From positions 122,440 through 186,439 of the forward strand of contig PBMP01000024.1 of NCBI GenBank assembly GCA_002722705.1: a stretch of DNA of 64,000 nt, read 5' to 3'. The DNA comes from Pseudobdellovibrionaceae bacterium (GTDB lineage: Bacteria > Bdellovibrionota > UBA1018 > UBA6935). This document shows positions 18,258 through 26,626 of this stretch, in pieces. The notes under the pieces were generated by a model that was given only the letters and a program-made list of their open reading frames with translations, was not told the origin of the DNA and ran no database searches. Within the stretch, counting starts at the first letter, position 1. Every line of letters begins with the position of its first letter. The translations under genes and the position numbers were made by a program.

Positions 18258-18527
18258 CTACTCATCCTGAACAAACAACCAATCTCTCATTAATTCAACA
18301 ATAAGCGTTTGATAACGCTGATTCTTCAACTTTGCTTTTGCTTTAAAGAGATCAAGAAGTTTTTCGGGAACACGTATACTAATTAATTTTCTTTTTCCTT
18401 CATCAGAATAAAACACCTTCTGATAATCATCTAAAAACTGAGCGATTTCTGAAGCACTCATTTTTTTTGTATGCTCAAGATACTCGGGAGTGAAATACTG
18501 CAGGCCTTTTTTTATTTTTCTTTCCAT
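18258..18527 (-). CDS. CopG-family DNA-binding protein, likely antitoxin
   Basis: This 89-residue protein has a C-terminal ribbon-helix-helix core, KLISIRVPEKLLDLFKAKAK followed by the second helix YQTLIVELMRDWL. That is the pattern of CopG-type antitoxins and BrnA-like proteins. The N-terminal half (MSASEIAQFLDDYQKVF) is charged and helical and could bind a partner. Its start overlaps the end of the nucleotidyltransferase gene by 16 bases and has no good ribosome-binding site, so it is probably translated by coupling. It is likely the autorepressor and antidote of a two-gene module. Confidence 0.8.
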   Translation of the reverse strand: MERKIKKGLQYFTPEYLEHTKKMSASEIAQFLDDYQKVFYSDEGKRKLISIRVPEKLLDLFKAKAKLKNQRYQTLIVELMRDWLFVQDE

Positions 18528-19000
18528 AATAGCTTAAGGGCTTTGACGTCTTCCAAATCCTGATCCCGCCCTGACTTTTCTTTCATTTGGATCAAATCTG
18601 GAACAGAAACAACTTTTACAGAAGTTCCGTTAATTTTCTTTGTTACTGTTTTCAGCCCTCGCAGGTCCTCTGTAATAACAAAATCAACAAGATGAGACGG
18701 CTGAATTGGATCATAAAAAGACCATGCGATGAGGTTACGGTTTTCAATATATTCTTTCCGAAAATGAAAAACCTCTTTTGCAGAAACAGGTAAACGTGGA
18801 ACCAGTCCAATCTCCTTTAATGCAATTTCTGCATTCTCGTAAGTAATTGAATCAAGAAGAAGAACAAGGTCTAAATCAACTGTTCCACGAACCACTCCAT
18901 GAAGCGCAACAGCATACCCACCAACGACTGCATATTGAACTCCTTGTTTTTCAAGAGATTTAAGAACCTTCAATAAAAACATATATACAAGTATATACAT
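18512..19000 (-). CDS. Nucleotidyltransferase-fold protein, possible toxin of CopG pair
   Basis: This protein of about 160 residues has the polymerase-beta-like signature GGYAVALHG followed by RGTVDLDLVL (about 27-50). The GG motif and the paired Asp residues (DLD) bind metal and nucleotide. The third acidic position may be the Asp in SHLVDFVITED at about 110. Small proteins of this type occur in toxin-antitoxin and abortive-infection modules such as MNT/HEPN and AbiEii. Here the partner is a downstream CopG protein instead of HEPN or AbiEi. An ATG at 18982 is an alternative start; neither ATG has a clear ribosome-binding site. A palindrome lies on the start region. Confidence 0.75.
   Translation of the reverse strand: MYILVYMFLLKVLKSLEKQGVQYAVVGGYAVALHGVVRGTVDLDLVLLLDSITYENAEIALKEIGLVPRLPVSAKEVFHFRKEYIENRNLIAWSFYDPIQPSHLVDFVITEDLRGLKTVTKKINGTSVKVVSVPDLIQMKEKSGRDQDLEDVKALKLLWKEK
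18979..18999. promoter_or_regulatory. Palindromic operator candidate at nucleotidyltransferase start
   Basis: The arms ATATATAC and GTATATA(C) flank a central AA across 18981-18998, covering the two candidate ATG codons. Short AT-rich dyads like this are common CopG binding sites. If the second ATG is used, the dyad lies fully in the 5' control region. Confidence 0.45.
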
Positions 19001-19077
19001 ATTCTTTAAAAGAAGAAAGAATAAAGAAATCCCTTATCTTTCCAGTTCGTTAGAAAGGGGTCTTACTCTCAATAGAG

Positions 19078-20322
19078 TCACTTTTTTAACAACAAAGGGT
19101 TTTCAAAAGGGGCTCCTGATTTTTTATAATCAAAATTTACACAGGCAGGAAAAGTTTTATGAAAAAGTAAAGCCTCTACCCCTTTCCTTCCAGCATCATT
19201 CCCATAAAGCTCTGCAAGCCCGACAGCCACATGAGAATGCCACTTTTGATCCTCTAACGAAAACTGCTCACATGAGACAATCCAGTCGAGTAACAAATCT
19301 CTGGTTTCTACTCCAATCACTATTGAATCAAATTTCAAAAACGGATGATCTAGATCATCACCATTTTCAATAAAATAACGCTCTGTACAGATATTAAAGA
19401 CATCATCTCCCCTTCCAAAAGAGAAACGTCGGACCAAGACCTCAATCTGCCCATCTTCTGAAAAACGTGCACACCGCCTAGAATGACTGTTATAAACGGG
19501 ATCAAAACCTGACAGAAAAAGCTCTTGTTCTTCATTAAAAGATTGCTCAGGAAATCGCTTAGAACAATCCAGTTTGAGAAGTGAATCTAAAAGGTCATCA
19601 TTATTAATCAAACTCACAAGACTATCTCGACTGTTACAAAATTCTACAGACGTCTCTTTTGACTCAAAACGATCTTGATAAGTTTGAAATTCTTTTAAAA
19701 AATCTTGATTACGCTGAATCGATTTCCACCACTTTTTCCTAAGAGTTTTTGTTGTTTGAAGATTACTTTCTCCGATATGCTTCATTTTTTTAGTTTTTTC
19801 ACTCAAAGAAGGAAGAAGTTCTTCATGATAATAACTTCTAAACTGATCAGAAAATACGGAACAACGATTAAAATTTTGGAACCTAGGACTGCTCAAAATC
19901 TTTATAACACTGCACCCTCCCTCCCCATAGTAAAAATCGAAGTCCATTTTATCACTTAACTCATCGCTAACCTCTCCTAAAAGAGAAGAAATCCCCTGCC
20001 GCAATAATTCAATTCTTTCCTTTAAATCTTTAATCCGAGCCTTAAGCTTTTTTAATTCTTTTCGACTCTTTCTTTTCTCTTTTCGTGTAAGAAGCGAATT
20101 CCCATCCAATTTTTTAGAGATCTTATCTACTTTTTCAAAAAATCGAGTCATCTGATTTAAATAAGAACTTCTCATTTTTTTTAATTTTTTTTCTTTTTTA
20201 CAATTTTTTTCCAAGAAAACAAAAATATCTTCTTGTTCTTTTTTAGGAAGCTGTGAAAAATCTCTAGCTTCACTGATTGTAAAAAAAAGAAAACTTACTG
20301 TTAAATATAAAACTATTCTCAT
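19078..20322 (-). CDS. Exported protein, family A copy 1, function unknown
   Basis: This 414-residue protein has a signal peptide (about 1-19) and a strongly basic Lys/Arg/Leu coiled-coil stretch (about 40-110). The C-terminal half carries landmarks shared with the protein encoded at 21752-23143: KKWWK at 196-200, CSKRFPEQ at 253-260, CTERYFI at 312-318 and a final ENPLL. Several Cys suggest disulfides in the periplasm or outside the cell. No known family is recognised. It is the last gene of a probable six-gene operon and overlaps the preceding gene by 4 bases, with a GGAG ribosome-binding site. Confidence 0.8.
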   Translation of the reverse strand: MRIVLYLTVSFLFFTISEARDFSQLPKKEQEDIFVFLEKNCKKEKKLKKMRSSYLNQMTRFFEKVDKISKKLDGNSLLTRKEKRKSRKELKKLKARIKDLKERIELLRQGISSLLGEVSDELSDKMDFDFYYGEGGCSVIKILSSPRFQNFNRCSVFSDQFRSYYHEELLPSLSEKTKKMKHIGESNLQTTKTLRKKWWKSIQRNQDFLKEFQTYQDRFESKETSVEFCNSRDSLVSLINNDDLLDSLLKLDCSKRFPEQSFNEEQELFLSGFDPVYNSHSRRCARFSEDGQIEVLVRRFSFGRGDDVFNICTERYFIENGDDLDHPFLKFDSIVIGVETRDLLLDWIVSCEQFSLEDQKWHSHVAVGLAELYGNDAGRKGVEALLFHKTFPACVNFDYKKSGAPFENPLLLKK

Positions 20323-21755
20323 TTTTTTCTCCGATTTACCTTTAAACCCAAATCTAAATCACTCTGCGTCCGGTAAACACCTTTCACCTTACAATGTGCA
20401 GATGCCTCTAATTCCCAATCATTTGAATCACAAGATTTCCCACTCATTTTATCTTTTATTTTAACAGGAGCGAAAAGTTCATCTACCCACGAATTCTCTT
20501 CTTTAGGAGACCATTGGCGACATTCAGGATATTGAGAATAAAATTCACTTAAAGAAACAGATGCTTTGGAGTTGATCGGATCAAGGACCTCTATATTGCT
20601 TTCTATTAAACTGTGAGTCTTTATCTCATTATTTTCCCTAGAAAGATCGAACTGAGCACACGCCTTTAATATCAATGCATCAGGATCTTTTTCAACATTT
20701 CCATCCGAATTCCTAAAACGGTTCTGATCTCCTTTTGAAAAACTTTCATCCTGACAGAGTTCAACCAAATTTTTTTCCTGTGAAAAATTTAAAAGACTCA
20801 CTCGACGAACAACCACTCGATCCCACTCGTCTTTTTGTTCAAAACAAGCCTGCTGATATCGATATCCCTCTGAATAGTAGGACCAGACATTGAACATTGA
20901 TAAAGTTTCTTCTTTTAAAATATAACGATCATGAAGTTCTTCTGGCACTCCAACTTCATTTAAGTAATGGATTAAATGCGATTTTTCCTTATTTTGACTT
21001 ATTTCTTCACCATTCACAAAAACCACAAAGTCAGGATTGCAGTGGACCTGTGTGATTTTATCAAGATCACTCTTTAAGACGTCATCTACAGTAATTTCTC
21101 TTCTTTTAAATTGCTTTAACCATTTTTTTAGAGAAAAACGCACATCCTTTTCCAGATTGTTTTTAATAGAAGCTACTTTTTCTTTCTCTATCTCAGACCA
21201 CGAAATCCGACTTTCTCTAGCCCTACTCATCATTCGATAGTAAATAGAACAACTTTGATTAAATTCAGTTTTTCTTTCTTTACTTTTTCTTTGATGCTTC
21301 TCAACTCTTTTTAATTCATCTTTTTTATAAATCGCCAAAACCTCACCCAATGAAAGTTTCTTCCACTGAGGGTTTTTATTTTTTAACGTTTCTAACTTTC
21401 TCCAAAGAACACGGGTTTGCTCATCTAACTCTAAATCGATCTTTTTAACAGTTTTACGATTATATTTTTTTTGTTCTCTTAATATTCTATTACGAAAACG
21501 CACCTCACGTAAGTAATAAATAAAATTCCAAAACCCAAAAGACGGATCATTATTTCTGTATTCTTTCAAATATTCTCTATTCTTTTTTCGAGTTACACCA
21601 TCTAATCGAGGAACAGACTCTTTCAAAAGAAGAACTCTCTCATACTCCTTTATAGTCAAATCCCACTGTCTTTGCCATATCTCTTGATCAAAAGGTTCTT
21701 TTGCATAAATTTCAGTTTGTGAAAACAATAAACTTAAGACAAAAAGAAACTTCAT
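20319..21755 (-). CDS. Exported protein, family B copy 1, function unknown
   Basis: This 478-residue protein has a signal peptide (about 1-18) and an N-terminal half rich in Lys, Arg and Glu that is probably helical. The C-terminal half shares blocks with the product of 23148-24551. These are a central GYRYQQAC ... EWDRV region matched by GYQYVQAC ... EWELI, a FYSQYPEC block matched by FYSVAPMC, and a near-identical ending (SGKSC-SN-WELEAS-HCKVKG-Y-TQSDLDLG). Start and stop each overlap a neighbour by 4 bases. The conserved C-terminal block is the most constrained part and may be the functional or targeting element. No known domain is recognised. Confidence 0.8.
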   Translation of the reverse strand: MKFLFVLSLLFSQTEIYAKEPFDQEIWQRQWDLTIKEYERVLLLKESVPRLDGVTRKKNREYLKEYRNNDPSFGFWNFIYYLREVRFRNRILREQKKYNRKTVKKIDLELDEQTRVLWRKLETLKNKNPQWKKLSLGEVLAIYKKDELKRVEKHQRKSKERKTEFNQSCSIYYRMMSRARESRISWSEIEKEKVASIKNNLEKDVRFSLKKWLKQFKRREITVDDVLKSDLDKITQVHCNPDFVVFVNGEEISQNKEKSHLIHYLNEVGVPEELHDRYILKEETLSMFNVWSYYSEGYRYQQACFEQKDEWDRVVVRRVSLLNFSQEKNLVELCQDESFSKGDQNRFRNSDGNVEKDPDALILKACAQFDLSRENNEIKTHSLIESNIEVLDPINSKASVSLSEFYSQYPECRQWSPKEENSWVDELFAPVKIKDKMSGKSCDSNDWELEASAHCKVKGVYRTQSDLDLGLKVNRRKK

Positions 21756-23143
21756 TTCGATACAACCTCAGAAAGAAGCGGATTCTCATGTCCTTTCCCC
21801 GTTATTTTAAAAGAAGTGTCTTCACACTGAGGGTAGACTTGATTAAAAACCTCTTTTTCAGTTCGTGATGAGTCTACACTTAGCCCTAAAACCATTCCTA
21901 CGTCGACAGTAACATCATCACTCCAGGTCTTCGTTTTAAAGTTAAAAACCTCACAAGAATGAATTTGATCCGCGCTTAAGAAATTTTCTCTGACCGTCAA
22001 AGAACCATAAAAAACACTGTATTCTACGCCGACGTCATAATCCTTATTGAAATGAACCCCTTGAATAAAATACCGTTCAGTACATACTTTAAGAGTCAAA
22101 TCGAATTTTTTAGACCGACTCAGAAAAGCACTTCGAAGCACAACTTCGAGTTCTTTCTCATCTTCTGAAAACGAAGAGCATAAATTAACTTTTCTAACGT
22201 CACTCTTCATTGAAATTCCATCTAAAAATTCTTTTTGGTATTTCAAAAGATTTTGTTTAGGAAACCGTTTATCACAATCAAGATAAAGTAATTCTTCAAT
22301 TTCTTTTTTGTTTTTAAAAATTTCTTTCCCAACGACCTGGGCTGACTCGAAATGCTTAGCCTCTTCGCGGTCTTGAGTCTCTAATAACCCCCCATAATAC
22401 TGGGTAACTACCTTAAAGAGATCAACGTCTTTTGATAATTTTTTCCACCATTTTTTTCTTCGAGATCGGGTTGTATCTAAATTACTTTGAGCAATTTTTG
22501 AGAGTTGCTCTTTTTTTTCATTTATTTTTGGAACAATTTTATTCTCAAAAAAACGATGAAAACCATCAGCCAATACCGAACATGCTAGAGACTCATCTCT
22601 TCCTTTTTGATCATATCCGTAAGACCAAATCTGGTGTTTTACCCAGTTATATATCTGACAAGGATCAACATCTTTGTATTCTAAATCAAGATTTTGTTTC
22701 TTTATAAATTCAATAAATTCATTATGAGAATAATAACTATTTTTTTCATTAAACCAGGACATTTGATTTCTGACTTTTATAATTTCTTTATTTATTTTTC
22801 GTATTTTTCTTTTGCTTTGTCGAATTACTTTAAGACGAGAGCCTTTGTAGAAAGAGCGATCCCATTTTAGATTATAGTCTTTGGCAACACTTAACAGATA
22901 TTTAAGATGGTCAAACTCTTGAAAAAGAATTTTTTCCTCGTAAGCTAAAGTCGAGTAGATCTCAAGTGATTCACTGGAATAATAACAAAACGACCGGATT
23001 TGTTGATAAAGCTGATTCAACTCTTCATAACTCAGCTCACTTAATCCTCTGGGTCGTCTTGAATCAACATATCCCCCTCCAGCAAAAGAATAATTTTGAG
23101 AAGAAAGAAACAACACTAAAAAATAAAATATACTTTTTTTCAT
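21752..23143 (-). CDS. Exported protein, family A copy 2, function unknown
   Basis: This 463-residue protein has a signal peptide (about 1-21) and a basic helical region around 100-125 (RLKVIRQSKRKIRKINKE). The same landmarks as the product of 19078-20322 appear: KKWWKK at 230-235, CDKRFPKQ at 290-297, CTERYFI at 354-360 and a final ENPLL. The N-terminal third differs from copy 1, while the C-terminal two thirds align through conserved Cys. It starts 4 bases after the family B copy 2 stop and overlaps family B copy 1 by 4 bases. The function is unknown. Confidence 0.8.
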   Translation of the reverse strand: MKKSIFYFLVLFLSSQNYSFAGGGYVDSRRPRGLSELSYEELNQLYQQIRSFCYYSSESLEIYSTLAYEEKILFQEFDHLKYLLSVAKDYNLKWDRSFYKGSRLKVIRQSKRKIRKINKEIIKVRNQMSWFNEKNSYYSHNEFIEFIKKQNLDLEYKDVDPCQIYNWVKHQIWSYGYDQKGRDESLACSVLADGFHRFFENKIVPKINEKKEQLSKIAQSNLDTTRSRRKKWWKKLSKDVDLFKVVTQYYGGLLETQDREEAKHFESAQVVGKEIFKNKKEIEELLYLDCDKRFPKQNLLKYQKEFLDGISMKSDVRKVNLCSSFSEDEKELEVVLRSAFLSRSKKFDLTLKVCTERYFIQGVHFNKDYDVGVEYSVFYGSLTVRENFLSADQIHSCEVFNFKTKTWSDDVTVDVGMVLGLSVDSSRTEKEVFNQVYPQCEDTSFKITGKGHENPLLSEVVSK

Positions 23144-23147
23144 CTGA

Positions 23148-24551
23148 CTACCTTTTTTTGACTCCTAAATCTAAATCACTTTGAGTTTTATAAATTCCTT
23201 TTACCTTACAATGACGAGAAGCTTCGAGTTCCCATTCGTTAGATCGACAGGACTTCCCAGAAAGGCGCTCCCCTACTTTTAAAGGTTCAGCTGCATCTTC
23301 AATTTGATTTGTTTTATCAAAATTAACTTCACTTTTAGGTGCCCAGTCCTCACACATTGGCGCTACTGAATAAAACTCATTCAATGAAAGAGGACGAACG
23401 TTCTCTTCGATGAGTTGACTTGGAGTTTCAATGACTCCAACAATTTCGATTTGCGAGTGCTTCTTTTTTATTTCTTTTGTTGCACAAGCAGAAACTCTCA
23501 CATCATTTTCGTCAATTTCATAATAATAAACTCCTAAATTCCCTGCAAACTGATTCAAACAAAGCTGCACACTCCATTTTTTATCGATCTCAACTATAGA
23601 AAGCACATAAGTTTTAATCAATTCCCACTCTTCTTTTACCTCTGAACAGGCTTGAACATATTGGTACCCGTCTTTTGTTTTATTCCAATGATCTAAAAAA
23701 GATAAATTGACATCCTCTACATGAAGGTAATTATTTCTAGCGCTGTATGAATTTCCAACTCTCTTAAGATAATGAGACAAATGATCTTTTAACTGTGATT
23801 CTGAAAAACTATTTGGGTTTTTTTGAATTCTATTCTCAAAAATCGTTAATTTTTGAGCACAATCAACCTGAGTCGCCTCACTTGAAGGTTTTGTGTTTCG
23901 AAGATAAGAATCAATGGAGCGATTACTTTCCATAGATCTTAACCATTGAGTTAATCGACTTTTAACTTGTTTTTCTAAAAGATGTTTTCGTTTAAAAACC
24001 CCGTTATTTTTAAATTTTTCAATCTCATCTGCTTGAGAGCTCAGTTCAGAGTAAACTTGATACTGTATGGAGCAATCTTGTTCAGAATATGAAGCTTCAG
24101 ACTTTTCATCTTTCGAGGGAATTGATGGCAAAAGATCTCTATTCAAAGGGTTTTGTTTAACTTTTTCGATTTCTTTTCGGACTAATACCAACCGTAATTC
24201 GTACTTTTTTATATCTGCTCGAAACTCCCGAATTGATTTTCTAAACCTTCTAATTCTTCTTTTGGCTTGAGAAACATCTATTTCTAATGAAGATATCCTC
24301 GAATAACTTGCCTTAGAAGAATAAGCCTTATTTAACTCCGTCACCCGTTCATTCAATATGGTCTTGAGTCTTTTTTTATAAGCCTTGGGATCGGAAACTT
24401 TTTCTCGTAATTCTGCGAGAACCGTTTGAATACGCTTTTCTAAACGAAGTAAAATGGTTAAACGATGATCCTCAATCGGATTCCCTTGAGAAAAAGATGT
24501 AAGTCCACTCAGGAAAAAGATCACTAAAAAACAAGCACTTAAGAACTTCAT
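23148..24551 (-). CDS. Exported protein, family B copy 2, function unknown
   Basis: This 467-residue protein has a signal peptide (about 1-22) and a long charged helical region (about 30-140), probably a coiled coil. A C-terminal half follows that is homologous to the product of 20319-21755, ending in the block SGKSCRSNEWELEASRHC and then KGIYKTQSDLDLG. It is the first of the four paralogous genes in transcription order, 51 bases downstream of the small exported protein gene. The order B-A-B-A points to duplication of a whole gene pair. Function and partners are unknown. Confidence 0.8.
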   Translation of the reverse strand: MKFLSACFLVIFFLSGLTSFSQGNPIEDHRLTILLRLEKRIQTVLAELREKVSDPKAYKKRLKTILNERVTELNKAYSSKASYSRISSLEIDVSQAKRRIRRFRKSIREFRADIKKYELRLVLVRKEIEKVKQNPLNRDLLPSIPSKDEKSEASYSEQDCSIQYQVYSELSSQADEIEKFKNNGVFKRKHLLEKQVKSRLTQWLRSMESNRSIDSYLRNTKPSSEATQVDCAQKLTIFENRIQKNPNSFSESQLKDHLSHYLKRVGNSYSARNNYLHVEDVNLSFLDHWNKTKDGYQYVQACSEVKEEWELIKTYVLSIVEIDKKWSVQLCLNQFAGNLGVYYYEIDENDVRVSACATKEIKKKHSQIEIVGVIETPSQLIEENVRPLSLNEFYSVAPMCEDWAPKSEVNFDKTNQIEDAAEPLKVGERLSGKSCRSNEWELEASRHCKVKGIYKTQSDLDLGVKKR

Positions 24552-24602
24552 GACGCGAAGCTATATTTTATAACAACCCAAGTCAATTAATTTAAAGTAG
24601 AC

Positions 24603-25025
24603 TTATTTAGTGTGTTTTAAAAGATCACTCTTCGATAAAGATAACCGCCCACAGTTTCTTTTCTCTAACGGTATGACTTCGTTTTCTTTTAATTTCCACA
24701 AAAAAGGTCGGATAATGGTTTCAATTCTTAATTCAGGAATCCCACCTTCTATTTTTTTAAGAGTAGTAAATTTAAACTCCACCCGATGACCGTTGCGAAC
24801 CCATTTTTTTGAATCAAGATCTAAAATCGGTTTTAAATAATAATCTCCACGTAATCCTTTTCTCATCTGAATAAAAATCTCTCCTGATTCAACAGACCAC
24901 CTCCCATGAGCTAGGTAAGTCCCACAATCAAAATCCGCACGGATGGCATCATCTCTAGAATAACTCTTTTGGAGGAACAAAAAACTACTGATCAATAGGA
25001 GTGTTTTCACATTCAACCAATTCAT
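24603..25025 (-). CDS. Small exported protein, function unknown
   Basis: This 140-residue protein has a signal peptide (hydrophobic core LLLISSFLFLQ, cleavage near SYS-RDD). The mature part has Cys near the start (DFDCGTY) and near the end (RNCGRL), which could pair. ATG 25025 is preferred because a GGAG site lies 6 bases upstream; a TTG one codon earlier is closer than ideal. It overlaps the end of the caspase-like gene by about 41 bases, so the two are coupled. No family is recognised. Confidence 0.7.
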   Translation of the reverse strand: MNWLNVKTLLLISSFLFLQKSYSRDDAIRADFDCGTYLAHGRWSVESGEIFIQMRKGLRGDYYLKPILDLDSKKWVRNGHRVEFKFTTLKKIEGGIPELRIETIIRPFLWKLKENEVIPLEKRNCGRLSLSKSDLLKHTK

Positions 25026-26574
25026 CAAATCTCCTTTTTACCTTAAACAATGGCTCACTCTCTGCAGTACTTTTTTCTTGAGAGGCAAGGTGTTCAAAAA
25101 AATCAGAAGTAAACTCTCTTCTTTTTTTTAAAATCTCAGAGACGAGATTTTTATGAGCCGAAGAAAGCTTACTCTTAAAGTTATTTTTAAATAGACTGAT
25201 ATCTTTTAGCCTTATAGAATTCTTTTTTAACTCTTCTGAGTCACATCCTTGTTGTCTCATCCCTTCAGATCGAAGGTAAAGACAAACTTCAGTCAAAATA
25301 AAATCTAATTTTAATTCAACTTCTTTTTTCTGATCCTTAGAAAGTCCCTGAGTCGCCTCACGGATTAAATCAGTATAAAACAGATTGCGCATATTTTTAT
25401 CTATAGTTAAAGGTAAATCATCCATTTTTTGATATGATTCATTGGTTGCTTCCATTTTTTTTTGCTCTAACATTTTAATTTTCTGTTGAACTTCTGGCGT
25501 TTGTTCCTGTTGTTTAAAAAAAAGAATTTCATCAGAAAGTCTTTTTAGATTCTGTTCCTCATTTTCAGATGCACTCTGAAACGCAGCGGATTCGAAATTA
25601 ATTAAAAGAAAATATAATTCTTCTGAAAAACCATCAATGTATTCATATAAATCATTTAATTTTTTTTCTGCTGCTTTAAGTTTTTTTATCTCATCCAAAT
25701 GGCAGGATTGCTGAATCAATGATTGAAAGTCTTTCATTTGAAGTTCGAACTCTTCTCCAAAAGCTGAAGGTAGAGAACAGCTTCCAAAAACTACATTTTG
25801 AGGTGATCTACATAAAAAACTCCAAAAATCTTCAATAAAATAATCTGAAGTTAACATGACTTGAGAATCAAACTGAGAATTCAATTGCTGCGAAAGATCA
25901 TACAAACTCACTTTTGAATTTAAACGGATGGTTTTTTCAAAACTGTCTTCATTGAAAGCAACTTCAGAGTGACGAGTCGTCGCAAGTGCACACTTTTTTG
26001 ATGGATAGTGAAAATCTAAATATTGAGAGGCATATTCTTCTGCCTGCAATGGGACATTTCTTTCTGGATCAACAATCTGAGCCCCTGCAAAACAATGATG
26101 AAAAATCGCTCTTACATTCTTTTTTGAAGCAAGCTGGTTCATTTTATCTCGAATGATCTGGTAATCGACCTCTCCATCAGAAGTCGTTAAGCTTTTTCTT
26201 CCACCATGATTATTAATAAAAATAAAAACAGAATGAGAAGGATCTTTCTTTAACTGTTGAATCGCACTAATAAGTGACTTTTGTGTCGCAGGCTTAACAG
26301 GCTCTGTTTTAAAAGATGTTGATTCAACAGGTCGAGACCACTGCTGTTCATCTCTTTTTTTAGAACTGTCTTGCCGAACGACTTTGGATTTTTTTCCTTT
26401 TTGGGAAAATAACAATCCATCTTTTTTGCATAGTTTTTCAAAAATAAATTTAGCTTCAATTTCAAAATAAATAAAATTTTCGTCATCATCTCCACCTCCA
26501 TTAAAAACAAGACAGTCCTTAGACCAGGAGAGTGGACATAATAATAGAGAGAAAAGAATTAGAAATAATCTCAC
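24985..26574 (-). CDS. Exported caspase-fold (clan CD) peptidase-like protein
   Basis: This 529-residue protein has a signal peptide (about 1-18, cleaved near SWS-KDC). The first half carries a clan-CD-like dyad. A hydrophobic strand ends in NNHGG (His123), and a second strand ends in HHCFAGA (Cys161), in the spacing and context of caspase, legumain and clostripain-type peptidases. An early FNGGGDDDENF segment may mark the first strand of the fold. The second half (about 280-520) is helical and charged, probably coiled coil, with Cys-rich positions. It is the first gene of a probable six-gene operon, so it may process or be inhibited by the downstream paralogous proteins. The family call rests on motifs only; activity is not shown. 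Confidence 0.65.
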   Translation of the reverse strand: MRLFLILFSLLLCPLSWSKDCLVFNGGGDDDENFIYFEIEAKFIFEKLCKKDGLLFSQKGKKSKVVRQDSSKKRDEQQWSRPVESTSFKTEPVKPATQKSLISAIQQLKKDPSHSVFIFINNHGGRKSLTTSDGEVDYQIIRDKMNQLASKKNVRAIFHHCFAGAQIVDPERNVPLQAEEYASQYLDFHYPSKKCALATTRHSEVAFNEDSFEKTIRLNSKVSLYDLSQQLNSQFDSQVMLTSDYFIEDFWSFLCRSPQNVVFGSCSLPSAFGEEFELQMKDFQSLIQQSCHLDEIKKLKAAEKKLNDLYEYIDGFSEELYFLLINFESAAFQSASENEEQNLKRLSDEILFFKQQEQTPEVQQKIKMLEQKKMEATNESYQKMDDLPLTIDKNMRNLFYTDLIREATQGLSKDQKKEVELKLDFILTEVCLYLRSEGMRQQGCDSEELKKNSIRLKDISLFKNNFKSKLSSAHKNLVSEILKKRREFTSDFFEHLASQEKSTAESEPLFKVKRRFDELVECENTPIDQ

Positions 26575-26606
26575 TCTCTCTTTTCGTCAAAATAAAATAT
26601 CCAATC

Positions 26607-26626
26607 AAGGTCAATATATTGGCCTT
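26607..26626. terminator. Inverted repeat directly after the subtilisin gene stop
   Basis: AAGGTCAA and TTGGCCTT (one G-T pair) flank a TATA loop, touching the stop codon of the protease gene. The T-rich run after it on the minus strand is loose, so this is a weak terminator or possibly a binding site upstream of the caspase-like operon. Confidence 0.35.

Noticed and set aside
19059..19078. ACTCT...AGAGT hairpin after family A copy 1
   Set aside because: The stem is only five base pairs and the T run is on the wrong strand for the operon, so it was not called a terminator.
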